Assembly (NCBI GenBank): GCA_910585285.1
Contig: CAJUDL010000017.1
Span: 4,944 to 68,943, forward strand
Direction: 5' to 3'
DNA: 64,000 nt
Origin: an uncultured Muribaculaceae bacterium
GTDB taxonomy: Bacteria > Bacteroidota > Bacteroidia > Bacteroidales > Muribaculaceae
Numbering within the stretch: position 1 is the first letter of the stretch; every line of letters starts with the position of its first letter. Positions 34,518-43,684 of the stretch are shown here, one piece after another. A program made the translations under genes and the position numbers. The notes beneath the pieces are model-generated. The model had not been told where the DNA came from. It searched no databases and saw only the letters and a program-made list of their open reading frames with translations.

Positions 34518-37500
34518 TTTTTCGTAACTTTCGCCAGAATCTTTTCCCCGTCAATATCGAGTTCGACAACATTGTCACCCGACAATTCATCTGTGGAAAT
34601 GATTTCATCTGCAAGAACTTGCGCTGCTATATAATCCTTGAAGGCATCAAGAGCGGAAACAACCGAAGGTGTCTCAGAAAGTTCCACTGCAACTTTATCA
34701 GTAATCTCAAAATAAGACGATTTACGGATATTTTGAATACGGTTGATAAGCTCTCTTGCCATACCCTCATTCTTCAATGCGTCTGTCAAAGTCACATCAA
34801 GAGCCACTGTTACATTTCCCTCATTGGTTACAAGCCATCCGGGGATATCCTCGGGGATAATTTCAACATCTTCGAGGGTAACAACAGGCTGATCGGGTAA
34901 AGGCTCGAATGTGAAGTAACCATTTTTTTCGAATTCGGCAATATCTTTCTGGCTCATTTCTGTTATTGCTTTGCCAAGAGCCTTCATGATTTTACCATAT
35001 TTCGGACCAAGTTTCTTGAAGTCTGCTTTTACTCTCTTCACAAGACCACTCTCTTCATTCTCAACTATCTTAAGATCTTTAACATTGACTTCATCAAGAA
35101 CAATACCTTTAATCTTTTCGATAGCTTCGCGCTGGGCTGCGTCAACTACAGGGATCAAAAGAGTCTGAAGTGGCTGACGAACCTTCAGGTTGACCTTGCG
35201 GCGGAGTGCAAGCACATTTGAAGTGATCACCTGCGCAAGACTCATTCTCTCCTCAAGATCTTTATCAATAGCATCTTTATCTACTACCGGAAAATCCGAT
35301 AGATGAACGGATGCATAGCCTTCACCTTCTGTTGCAGGAGCCATCAGGTCGGCATACAAACGATCAGCATAGAAAGGAGCGTATGGAGCCATAAGCTGTG
35401 CAACAGTTTTCAAACAAGTATACAGTGTCTGATATGCCGAAAGCTTGTCTGTGTCCATTTCACCTGCCCAAAAACGCTTGCGATTGAGACGCACATACCA
35501 GTTCGAGAGATTATCGTTCACGAAAGTGTCGATTGCACGGGCAGCTTTCGTAGGCTCATAATCATCAAGAGCAGCCTCAACTTCGGCAACAAGGCTGTTG
35601 AGAAGAGAAAGAATCCACCTGTCGATTTCAGGACGCTCCGATAACTTCACCTGAGGTTCGGTTCCAGTGAAACCATCTACATTGGCATACAATGCGAAGA
35701 ACTTGTATGTGTTGTATAAAGTTGAGAAAAGTTTTCTACTTACTTCTGCAACCCCTTCTTCATCATATTTCAGATTATCCCAAGGCTGAGAATTGGAAAT
35801 CATATACCAACGCACGGGATCACTACCGAATTTTTCGATATTGCCGAATGGATCTATGGCATTACCAAGACGTTTCGACATCTTGTTTCCATTCTTATCG
35901 AGCACAAGCCCATTGGAGATAACGGCTTTGTATGCTACGGAATCAAAGACCATCCCGGCAATCGCATGCAACGTGAAGAACCAACCGCGAGTCTGGTCCA
36001 CACCCTCTGCAATAAAGTCAGCTGGATAAACTTCATGAGAATCCAAGAGTTCCTTATTCTCGAAAGGATAATGAATCTGTGCATACGGCATTGCACCGGA
36101 ATCAAACCAGACATCGATAAGGTCCGTTTCACGTTTCATCGGTTTTCCACTTTCCGAAACGAGAACAATATCATCTACATACGGACGGTGAATGTCAATC
36201 TTATCGTAGTTCTCGCCGGTATATTCACCAGGTTTGAAACCTTTTGCTGTGAATGGATTTTCACTCATGATTCCTGCTGCCACAGATTTATCGATAAGTT
36301 CACAAAGTTCTTCATATGAACCTATGCAAATCTCCTCTTTGCCATCTTCGGTTCTCCAGATAGGAAGAGGTGTTCCCCAATAACGTGAGCGTGAAAGATT
36401 CCAGTCCTGAACATTCTCAAGCCATTTTCCAAAACGTCCCGTACCGGTAGATGCCGGTTTCCACTTGATTGTATCATTAAGCTCTAAAAGTCTTTCACGA
36501 GCCTGTGGTGTCCGGATAAACCAGCTGTCAAGTGGATAATATATGATGGGTTTGTCTGTGCGCCAGCAATGAGGATAGTTGTGAACATGCTTTTCTGTCT
36601 TAAACACATCACCAGCCTGTTTCATCTCCATACAGAGGCGGACATTTAAATCTTCCTCCTTATTGGCTGCAACATCATCGTATTTGCCGTTTTGAGTGAA
36701 ACGCGGATCATATGCATTCTTTACATATTCGCCGGCATGTTTCTTATATTCCTCAATATTTACGCATTTCTCCACAAATTCCGGAGCGAGATCGTCAATG
36801 AGATAGAATTTTCCCTGTAGATCTACCATCGGACGTGTCTCACCCTTTCGATTGATCATGAACAAAGAAGGAATATTGGCTGCCTTCGCCACTTTAGCAT
36901 CATCCGCACCAAAAGTAGGCGCAATATGCACAATTCCTGTTCCGTCATCAGTTGTGACATAATCTCCCGGTATAACTCGGAAGGCAGCAGCTTCCATTTC
37001 CACAAACTTATCGTTGCCGACAGAGAATACGTTATCAGGATTCGCTGCTGCAAATTCAGTAACGTATTGAGCACTGTATTCTCCAAGTTTCTCAACAGGC
37101 TTAACCCATGGCATAAGCTGCTCATAATGCATCCCGACAAGATCCTCTCCCGTGAAACGTCCTACAATCTGATAAGGCACAATCTTATCGCCCGGCTTAT
37201 AATCTTCCAAAGGAAGCTTATCGGCATCTTTCTTAAAATATGCCCCAACGAGCTCTGAAGCTAAAACGACTGTAATCTTTTCACCATTATAAGGATTATA
37301 CGTGCGCACTGCAACATATTCAAACTTAGGTCCGACACAAAGTGCCGTATTTGATGGAAGAGTCCAGGGAGTTGTTGTCCATGCAAGGAAACAAGGACGT
37401 CCCCACCCTGTCATTTCCGGTTTTGGATCCTTTATTGTAAACAGAGCTGTGGCTGTAAGATCTTTGACGTCGCGGTAACATCCCGGTTGATTAAGCTCAT

Positions 37501-38083
37501 GTGAGCTCAAACCGGTGCCGGCACCGGGGGAATATGGCTGAATCGTGTATCCCTTATAAAGATAACCTTTCTTGTACAACTCCTTGAGAAGCCACCAAAC
37601 AGATTCTATATAACGGTTATCGTATGTGATATAAGGATTGTCAAGATCCACCCAATAACCCATTTTATGGGTAAGATCAGTCCATTCCTTAGTATATTTC
37701 ATCACTTCACGACGACACGCGGCATTATACTCGTCAACAGATATTTTTTTGCCGATGTCTTCTTTTGTGATTCCAAGTGTTTTCTCAACGCCGAGCTCAA
37801 CAGGAAGACCATGAGTGTCCCATCCTGCCTTACGCTTAACGTGAAAACCTTTCATTGTTTTATAGCGGCAAATAATGTCTTTAATAGTACGCGCCATAAC
37901 ATGGTGAATACCCGGCATACCGTTGGCCGACGGTGGACCTTCAAAAAACACGAATGTAGGGCAACCTTCACGCTCCTTCATACTGTTCTCAAAGAGCGAG
38001 TTGGCATCCCAAAGTTCCAGCATCTCTTTATTGATGTCTGAAAGATTTAGCTGCTTGCTATATTCTTTAAAATTCTTTGCCAT
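34514..38083 (-). CDS. ileS: Isoleucyl-tRNA synthetase, type 2 with GXHH signature
   Basis: A 1189-residue class I synthetase that charges tRNA-Ile. The Rossmann core carries FFEGPPSANGMPGIHH; the class signature normally read HXGH is here G58-I59-H60-H61. An editing domain follows (AWTTTPWTLPSNTALCVGP, DDGTGIVHIAPTFGADD), then DVWFDSGAMPY, the KMSKR motif (NGNKMSKRLGNAIDP) and the anticodon-binding region. Length and lack of a C-terminal zinc finger fit the eukaryote-like type 2 enzymes. It heads the ileS-lspA-DUF4296 unit. No second ileS is in the window. Confidence 0.97.
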   Translation of the reverse strand: MAKNFKEYSKQLNLSDINKEMLELWDANSLFENSMKEREGCPTFVFFEGPPSANGMPGIHHVMARTIKDIICRYKTMKGFHVKRKAGWDTHGLPVELGVEKTLGITKEDIGKKISVDEYNAACRREVMKYTKEWTDLTHKMGYWVDLDNPYITYDNRYIESVWWLLKELYKKGYLYKGYTIQPYSPGAGTGLSSHELNQPGCYRDVKDLTATALFTIKDPKPEMTGWGRPCFLAWTTTPWTLPSNTALCVGPKFEYVAVRTYNPYNGEKITVVLASELVGAYFKKDADKLPLEDYKPGDKIVPYQIVGRFTGEDLVGMHYEQLMPWVKPVEKLGEYSAQYVTEFAAANPDNVFSVGNDKFVEMEAAAFRVIPGDYVTTDDGTGIVHIAPTFGADDAKVAKAANIPSLFMINRKGETRPMVDLQGKFYLIDDLAPEFVEKCVNIEEYKKHAGEYVKNAYDPRFTQNGKYDDVAANKEEDLNVRLCMEMKQAGDVFKTEKHVHNYPHCWRTDKPIIYYPLDSWFIRTPQARERLLELNDTIKWKPASTGTGRFGKWLENVQDWNLSRSRYWGTPLPIWRTEDGKEEICIGSYEELCELIDKSVAAGIMSENPFTAKGFKPGEYTGENYDKIDIHRPYVDDIVLVSESGKPMKRETDLIDVWFDSGAMPYAQIHYPFENKELLDSHEVYPADFIAEGVDQTRGWFFTLHAIAGMVFDSVAYKAVISNGLVLDKNGNKMSKRLGNAIDPFGNIEKFGSDPVRWYMISNSQPWDNLKYDEEGVAEVSRKLFSTLYNTYKFFALYANVDGFTGTEPQVKLSERPEIDRWILSLLNSLVAEVEAALDDYEPTKAARAIDTFVNDNLSNWYVRLNRKRFWAGEMDTDKLSAYQTLYTCLKTVAQLMAPYAPFYADRLYADLMAPATEGEGYASVHLSDFPVVDKDAIDKDLEERMSLAQVITSNVLALRRKVNLKVRQPLQTLLIPVVDAAQREAIEKIKGIVLDEVNVKDLKIVENEESGLVKRVKADFKKLGPKYGKIMKALGKAITEMSQKDIAEFEKNGYFTFEPLPDQPVVTLEDVEIIPEDIPGWLVTNEGNVTVALDVTLTDALKNEGMARELINRIQNIRKSSYFEITDKVAVELSETPSVVSALDAFKDYIAAQVLADEIISTDELSGDNVVELDIDGEKILAKVTKK

Positions 38084-38121
38084 CTATATTTGCAATGTTA
38101 AGTAATTTCTATTATTCAATA

Positions 38122-39318
38122 TCAAAATTTTGACCCTTTAGCACCCTTTGCGCCTTTAACGCCTCCACCAAGAGAAAAGATATTATGATCATATGTGAAG
38201 GTCTTTCGCTCTATGGCGCGTTTACGTTTCAACGCGAGCTGCACGAGCTTATCCATGAGTTGAGGGAAAGTGATTCCACTTGCTTCCCATAGATAGAATG
38301 AGAGAGATCCGGGGATAGTATTGATTTCATTGACATAGATGTTATTGTCTTTTTCATCTACCATTACATCAACACGGCTTACTCCATGACAGGAAAGCAC
38401 ACGGAATGTCTCACCAGCCATAGTACGGATCTTTTCACTGACTTCTTCAGGAAGATCCGCCGGGATTCTCTTTTCACTCGCCTGCATTCCTGCTGTAGTC
38501 TTAGAACCTCCCATATATTTGTCTTCATAGGAAAGAAAGTCTCCGGTCTTAATTGGTTCTTCACAAACTGAAGATTGATGCTCGTCAGCATCTCCGAGCA
38601 CAGAACAATTGATCTCTTTCAGCTGCTCAATCATATGCTCAACAATGATTCTCTGAGAGAATTTTTCTGCATTATCAATTTTGGAAATCAGCTCCTGTCG
38701 ATTGGATGCCTTGCCAATACCTACACTTGAGCCAAGATTTGCGGGTTTTACAATGACGGGATACCCGAGCTTGCTTTCAACCTCTGAAATGATGCTCTCT
38801 TTCGAAGATAACCACTGACGGTCAGTGAACCATACATAATCCACTACAGGCACACCTGATTCACGCAGAATCATCTTCATTGTGATCTTATCCATACCGT
38901 TTGCACTTGAAAGAGTATTGCAACCTGCATAGGGGATTCCAATGGTTTCCAGCACACCTTCAAAAATGCCGTCCTCGCCATTGGTTCCGTGAAGAACCGG
39001 TATTACAACGTGTAATTCGGCAACTACGGGATTTCTTTTCGAGAACATGCCGATATTGGCTTTATATAGGTTATAATCGCCATATTCGGGGCGCATAAAC
39101 ACCTCTTCAGCATTCTCCACTACCTTTTTAAGATCACGATAATTACGGATATCAAGAAGGTTCTCACCTGTGTACCATCTTCCTTGTTTGGATATATATA
39201 CAGGGATTATGTTGTATTTCTCTTTGTCGAAGGCATTGATAGCCTGCAAGGCTGATATTACGGAGATTTCGTGTTCAACAGAACGTCCTCCGAAAAAAAC
39301 TGCTACATTCGTTTTCAT
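38122..39318 (-). CDS. ddl: D-alanine--D-alanine ligase family protein
   Basis: A 398-residue ATP-grasp enzyme making D-Ala-D-Ala for peptidoglycan. It starts VAVFFGGRSVEHEISVISAL and includes VVIPVLHGTNGEDGIFEGVL, GCNTLSSANGMDKITMKMIL, VKPANLGSSVGIGKASN, SRVDVMVDEKDNNIYVNEIN and TIPGSLSFYLWEASGI. It is longer than many Ddl proteins and ends in a short Gly/Lys repeat (GGGVKGAKGAKGSKF). A complete TTTG-N20-TAATTTTG promoter lies so close that the transcript may be leaderless. Confidence 0.93.
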   Translation of the reverse strand: MKTNVAVFFGGRSVEHEISVISALQAINAFDKEKYNIIPVYISKQGRWYTGENLLDIRNYRDLKKVVENAEEVFMRPEYGDYNLYKANIGMFSKRNPVVAELHVVIPVLHGTNGEDGIFEGVLETIGIPYAGCNTLSSANGMDKITMKMILRESGVPVVDYVWFTDRQWLSSKESIISEVESKLGYPVIVKPANLGSSVGIGKASNRQELISKIDNAEKFSQRIIVEHMIEQLKEINCSVLGDADEHQSSVCEEPIKTGDFLSYEDKYMGGSKTTAGMQASEKRIPADLPEEVSEKIRTMAGETFRVLSCHGVSRVDVMVDEKDNNIYVNEINTIPGSLSFYLWEASGITFPQLMDKLVQLALKRKRAIERKTFTYDHNIFSLGGGVKGAKGAKGSKF

Positions 39319-39322
39319 GCTA

Positions 39323-39354
39323 CAAAATTACTAATTACTCACATATTAAGCAAA
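39323..39354 (-). promoter_or_regulatory. Promoter of ddl
   Basis: On the minus strand TTTG (39351-39354) and TAATTTTG (39323-39330) are separated by exactly 20 bases. The -7 box ends only four bases before the ddl ATG, so transcription would be expected to start at or next to the start codon. Confidence 0.7.
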
Positions 39355-39391
39355 AAAAGCTTCCAAAAATTATATTGAAAGCCAACAGAAA

Positions 39392-39432
39392 ACCTAAAGA
39401 AGAGACTATGTAGCATAGTCTCTTCTTTAGGT
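39392..39432 (-). terminator. Strong hairpin behind the T9SS cargo gene
   Basis: A 19-bp perfect stem (39392-39410 with 39414-39432) with a three-base loop begins 14 bp after the stop of the T9SS-sorted gene. It is followed on the minus strand by a short T-run. It should end that transcript before the ddl promoter. Confidence 0.7.
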
Positions 39433-39445
39433 AACCAACATACCA

Positions 39446-40172
39446 TTATTTATTGAGAACTTTGATTGTACGCATGTTTTGATTGTCCTTTTCAACGCTA
39501 ACAACATAAATTCCACCCTTGGAAAGGCTGATGCTCATGTTATCACCGGCAAGCATACGGCGTGTTGAGCGTCCTGCAAGACGCCCGGTGATATCATGCA
39601 CGCTTACTGTATATTCTCCGGAAGACGCAAATTCAACAAAAAGTATGCCATCTACCGTATATACATTCATTCTTTCATTACCCTCAATGTCGGATATGCC
39701 ACTATCTTTACCGGTAATATTAAATACCGGATAACTTGCCGTATGGCTGCCATAGGAATTGTCGAGCAACAGCTGCACGGCATAGTCGCCTCCTTTCGAG
39801 AATGATACCTCGGCAGATCCGCTCTCATCATCACCCTCTGCATTAGTAACTTTTGCGAGATTACGGACAATCCAGGTAGGAGTAGTCACAACGTTGTAGC
39901 CAGACCCATCAATAAAGGGAGTGCCTGAACTATAAAGCGGTTCCGCAGGAATATGGTCATTCATTCCACGGGAGTTCTCGCCTATCACAAAATTACTCAA
40001 AGGCACACCTGCTTTTGATCCAACAGATGCAAAAACGTTGTTATTATCAGCTTTATCCTCAATGTCCCAATAGGTGATGACTCGCGAAGGAAGATTATTT
40101 CGGTCGAGCCCCGCCATTACTTGCTGCACCTGTTACGACAAGACCTGCAGCAAGAAGTAGTCCTTTGTTCAT
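39446..40172 (-). pseudogene. T9SS-sorted exported protein with broken reading frame
   Basis: From the ATG at 40170-40172 a good signal peptide is read (MNKGLLLAAGLVVTGAAS), but that frame stops at 40095-40097. The long downstream frame (to 39446) is entered only by dropping one base near 40118-40128, giving ...TGAA-VMAGLDRN. It holds a PKD-like strand region (VSFSKGGDYAVQLLLDNSYG) and a typical type IX secretion C-terminal domain (EYTVSVHDITGRL, GIYVVSVEKDNQNMRTIKV). Without the signal peptide the product could not reach the T9SS. It may be a frameshifted pseudogene, a phase-variable gene or a sequencing error. Confidence 0.65.
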
Positions 40173-40232
40173 TTGATTGAATTTAATGAGCGTATAATGA
40201 TGGGCATTTACTATGCCACAATATCTAAATTA

Positions 40233-40240
40233 CAAATATA
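40233..40240 (-). promoter_or_regulatory. Candidate -7 box for the T9SS cargo gene
   Basis: The minus strand reads TATATTTG, a TAnnTTTG match 60 bp before the signal-peptide ATG. The upstream TTTG is at the wrong spacing, so support is limited. Confidence 0.35.
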
Positions 40241-40285
40241 TAAATACTTTTCCAAAGTATTGTAATAATTCATAATAAAAAAACA

Positions 40286-40311
40286 ATACCAACGCACGCG
40301 TGCGTTGGTAT
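40286..40311 (-). terminator. Terminator of the arabinose operon
   Basis: A perfect 26-bp palindrome with 13-bp arms around the CGCG centre lies 29 bp after the kinase stop. On the minus strand it is followed by TTGTTTTTTT, a clear T-run. This is a good intrinsic terminator for the six-gene operon. Confidence 0.8.
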
Positions 40312-40340
40312 AGAAGTTTAAGGATAGATTTTCTCAAAAA

Positions 40341-41933
40341 TTATCTCTTGAAGTCTACTGCAGCTTTCTCAACCGGTAAACAATCTATATACGTTTTGAT
40401 GTAGCGATTGAAACCTTCAACTTCTTCGGGGGTGGGAGAAACACTGTTACCGACATTTCCGCTGAAAACAACTGTATCAAGATAATCTGGAAGCGTGCGG
40501 TCATCCCTGTTGTTGACAAGATATCCCGCAAGAAGCGCCATTCCCCACGCACCTCCCTCTCCTGCCGTTTCCATAACGGAAATCGGTGAATTCAGAGCTG
40601 CGGCAAGTATTCTTTGTCCGACACCTTTCGTTTTGAAAAGACCGCCATGTCCGGTAATCCTGTCAACTTTTATCTTCTCCTCATTAAAAAGGATATCATT
40701 GCCGATTTTCAGAACGCTGACAGCTCCAAAAAGATGAGACCTTACGAAGTTAGCGAGATTGAACCGATCAGTAACCGATCTTACGAAAAGCGGTCTACCC
40801 TCTTCAAGACCCGTCACAGGTTCTCCTGAGAAATAATTGTAAGATAAGAGTCCTCCGCAATCGGTATCTCCTGTCAAAGCATGTGTGTAAAGTTTTCCGT
40901 AAAGCTCATTCATATCGACAGGCATACCCATCATTTCCTGAAACTCACGGAATATTCCTACCCATGCATTGAGGTCTGATGTGCAGTTGTTGCAATGAAC
41001 CATGGCTACAAGCGATCCATCAGGAGTTGTTACCATATCGATCATCTCATAAGGCTTGGAGAGCTCTTTTTCAACAACGATCATAGAGAATGAAGATGTC
41101 CCTGCTGATACATTTCCGGTGCGCTGTTTCACGGCATTTGTTGCGACCATACCGGTTCCGGCATCTCCTTCAGGTGGACAGACCGGCACTCCGGCTTTTA
41201 GATTTCCGGATATGTCAAGTCTCTGGGCACCTTCCTCCGTAAGCTTACCCGCCTCTTCGCCGGCAAGCAGACATTTTGGAAGAATTTCCTCAAGTTTCCA
41301 AGGGAACGAATACGAAGCCACTAAATCATCAAACTGGCATATCATCCGTTCAGAGTAATTCTTGGTCTCCGGATCAACAGGAAGCATACCTGAAGCATCT
41401 CCTATACCAAGCACTTTTTCCCCTGTCAGTTGCCAATGAATATAACCTGCGAGCGTCGTAAGGAAATCGATATTTGCAACATGTTCTTCACCGTTAAGAA
41501 TTGCCTGATATAAATGAGAAATGCTCCAACGCAAAGGAATATTATAATTGAACAATTCTGACAGTTTTGCTGTTGCCTCTCCAGTATTGGTATTTCTCCA
41601 TGTGCGGAATGGAACAAGGATTTTGCCATTCTTATCAAACGGCATGTAGCCATGCATCATCGCGCTGACCCCTATCGCGCCAAGATTTTCAATCTCGACA
41701 TCATATTTTTCCAGAACATTGGCTCGAAGATCACGATAACAATCCTGAACACCAAACCATATTGCATCAATGCTATATGTCCAGAGATTGTCAACCAACT
41801 GATTCTCCCATTCATGCGAACCCTGGGCTATGGGACGATTATCCTCATCAATGAGGACTGCCTTTATTCTGGTTGAGCCGAGCTCGATTCCGAGCACGGC
41901 TTTACCAGAACGAATAGTTTCTTTTGCATCCAT
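40341..41933 (-). CDS. FGGY-family carbohydrate kinase (ribulokinase role)
   Basis: A 530-residue sugar kinase. Family marks are the N-terminal phosphate-binding LGIELGSTRIKAVLIDEDN, the central VSAGTSSFSMIVVEKEL, and the C-terminal adenosine-binding region ITGHGGLFKTKGVGQRILAA and ETAGEGGAWGMALLAG. It follows araA by 11 bp and ends the operon, so it probably phosphorylates L-ribulose. By sequence it is nearer the xylulokinase-like kinases than to enterobacterial AraB. The ATG at 41931-41933 is preferred over the upstream TTG, which would overlap araA. Confidence 0.88.
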   Translation of the reverse strand: MDAKETIRSGKAVLGIELGSTRIKAVLIDEDNRPIAQGSHEWENQLVDNLWTYSIDAIWFGVQDCYRDLRANVLEKYDVEIENLGAIGVSAMMHGYMPFDKNGKILVPFRTWRNTNTGEATAKLSELFNYNIPLRWSISHLYQAILNGEEHVANIDFLTTLAGYIHWQLTGEKVLGIGDASGMLPVDPETKNYSERMICQFDDLVASYSFPWKLEEILPKCLLAGEEAGKLTEEGAQRLDISGNLKAGVPVCPPEGDAGTGMVATNAVKQRTGNVSAGTSSFSMIVVEKELSKPYEMIDMVTTPDGSLVAMVHCNNCTSDLNAWVGIFREFQEMMGMPVDMNELYGKLYTHALTGDTDCGGLLSYNYFSGEPVTGLEEGRPLFVRSVTDRFNLANFVRSHLFGAVSVLKIGNDILFNEEKIKVDRITGHGGLFKTKGVGQRILAAALNSPISVMETAGEGGAWGMALLAGYLVNNRDDRTLPDYLDTVVFSGNVGNSVSPTPEEVEGFNRYIKTYIDCLPVEKAAVDFKR

Positions 41934-41944
41934 TGTGTATATGA

Positions 41945-43489
41945 TTAGCAAAGAGACTTGTTAAGCATATAATAAACCTCATTCCAACGAAGCGTATTCT
42001 TGAACTCCGGAATTGTGGTGGTCTTATCGATCACAGCCATTTCTATGCCTGCAATTTCTGCATAATCTTCCCAATATTCCTGAGAAAGATTATATGAGAA
42101 GCAAGAGTGGTGTGTGCCACCTGCAAGAATCCAAGCTCCTGCGCCTGTCTCGAAATCAGGCATAGGTTTCCATAAAGCAGATGCCACTGGAAGATTGGGC
42201 ATAGGTTTAGACTTAACGCATTCAACATCATTTACAATGAGACGGAAACGATTACCGAGATCCACGACAGTTGCTGTGCAACCTTCGCCAGGACGAGAAG
42301 TGAACACCAGACGCGCTGTCTGAGCCTTGCGTATACCAATACCTAAGAAATGCACCTCCAGACGGGGTTTCTCTTCGGCAATTAGCGGACAAACCTCGAG
42401 CATATGTGCCTGAAGAATCGTGCTGTCCTTACCATTGAAGTTAAGGGTGTAATCTTCAAGGAACGAACAAGCCTGCCCCTCCGACATTACCCAAACGGAG
42501 CGATAAAGGGCTGCTGATTTCCAGTCGCCCTCAGCGCCAAAGCCATAACCCTCTGCCATGAGGCGTTGAGATGCAAGACCAGGAATCTGATCAAATCCTA
42601 CGAATTTAGGATCATTGATATCGTCTGTGCCGAGATCATCAAAGTTAGTAGTAAAACCTTTAGCGCCTTTTGCTTTCAGGATAGCTCTGAGTGTGAGTTC
42701 TGCGTGAGCGGCGTTCCATACAGATTTATATTCATCTGAAGCCGGAATCTCCATCTCATGTTTATGCTCGTAAAGCCTGAAATACTCATTAACAAGTCGA
42801 CGGATATCATCTTCCTTCACTTTTTTGTGATACTCCATGAGTTCACTTACGGGGCAATAATCCACATGATATCCTAAACGCTGCTCAGCCTCAACCTTAT
42901 CACCATCAGTAACGGCAACGTTGTTCATCTGATCACCGAAACGGATGATGAGCATATCCTGTGCGTCAGCCCAGGCCACAGCAACTCGTTCCCAAACGGC
43001 TATTTTCTTAAGCACTTCCTTATCTGTCCAATGACCAACGACAACTTTCCTGCGGATACGCATACGGGTGCAGATATGACCGAATTCGCGATCGCCATGT
43101 GCACTCTGATTGAGATTCATGAAATCCATGTCAATCTCATTCCATGGAATTTCAGCATTATATTGGGTATGGAAATGGAGAAGTGGCTTTTTAAGCTGCT
43201 GCAATCCATGAATCCACATTTTTGCAGGAGAGAATGTATGCATCCACGTGATGACACCGGCACATTTCGGATCATTATTGGCTGCTTTCATAATATCACT
43301 TACCTCTCGTGAAGAATTGACTGTGCCCTTATAAACAACTTTAACAGGGAGCACTTCAGACTTATTGAGTCCTTCTACCATTTCTTTGGAATGTGAGTCA
43401 ACTTTTACCACGGCATCTCCTCCGTAAAGAAGTTGCGCTCCAGTTACCCACCATATTTCATATTGATCAAAAATTTCCATGATATTCAA
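41945..43489 (-). CDS. araA: L-arabinose isomerase
   Basis: A 514-residue cytosolic enzyme converting L-arabinose to L-ribulose with Mn2+. Family marks are EIWWVTGAQLLYGGDAV, GVITWMHTFSPAKMWI, FHTQYNAEIPWNEIDMDFMN, MRIRRKVVVGHWTD, the metal-site region AEGYGFGAEGDWKSAALYR, and AGGTHHSCFSYNLSQEYWED. It lies 195 bp after araD, a gap filled by an inverted repeat, and 11 bp before the kinase. Confidence 0.97.
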   Translation of the reverse strand: MNIMEIFDQYEIWWVTGAQLLYGGDAVVKVDSHSKEMVEGLNKSEVLPVKVVYKGTVNSSREVSDIMKAANNDPKCAGVITWMHTFSPAKMWIHGLQQLKKPLLHFHTQYNAEIPWNEIDMDFMNLNQSAHGDREFGHICTRMRIRRKVVVGHWTDKEVLKKIAVWERVAVAWADAQDMLIIRFGDQMNNVAVTDGDKVEAEQRLGYHVDYCPVSELMEYHKKVKEDDIRRLVNEYFRLYEHKHEMEIPASDEYKSVWNAAHAELTLRAILKAKGAKGFTTNFDDLGTDDINDPKFVGFDQIPGLASQRLMAEGYGFGAEGDWKSAALYRSVWVMSEGQACSFLEDYTLNFNGKDSTILQAHMLEVCPLIAEEKPRLEVHFLGIGIRKAQTARLVFTSRPGEGCTATVVDLGNRFRLIVNDVECVKSKPMPNLPVASALWKPMPDFETGAGAWILAGGTHHSCFSYNLSQEYWEDYAEIAGIEMAVIDKTTTIPEFKNTLRWNEVYYMLNKSLC

Positions 43490-43510
43490 TTTTTATATTA
43501 ATTTGATTTA

Positions 43511-43674
43511 AGTTTCGCAAGCTTCAACTTAAAGTTTAAGAGTTTAGAAGTTTAAAAGTTTATCAGATGCGAACATGACTTAGTTTTCATTTATTCGCAT
43601 CAAACAAATAAACTCATAAACTGCGCACTGCGCAATTAAACTTATAAACTTCAACTTTCCGCTTGCGAAAGTTG
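43511..43674. repeat. Nested imperfect inverted repeat between araD and araA
   Basis: The araD-araA gap folds on itself. Outer arms are GTTTCGCAAGC (from 43512) and GCTTGCGAAAG (to 43671); inner arms are GATGCGAA (43566-43573) and TTCGCATC (43594-43601). Between them lie AAGTTTA-type units on the left and AAACTTATAAACTTC-type units on the right, roughly complementary. It contains no ORF. It may be an intergenic repeat or an mRNA structure that sets apart araD and araA expression. Confidence 0.55.
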
Positions 43675-43684
43675 AATAATTTAA

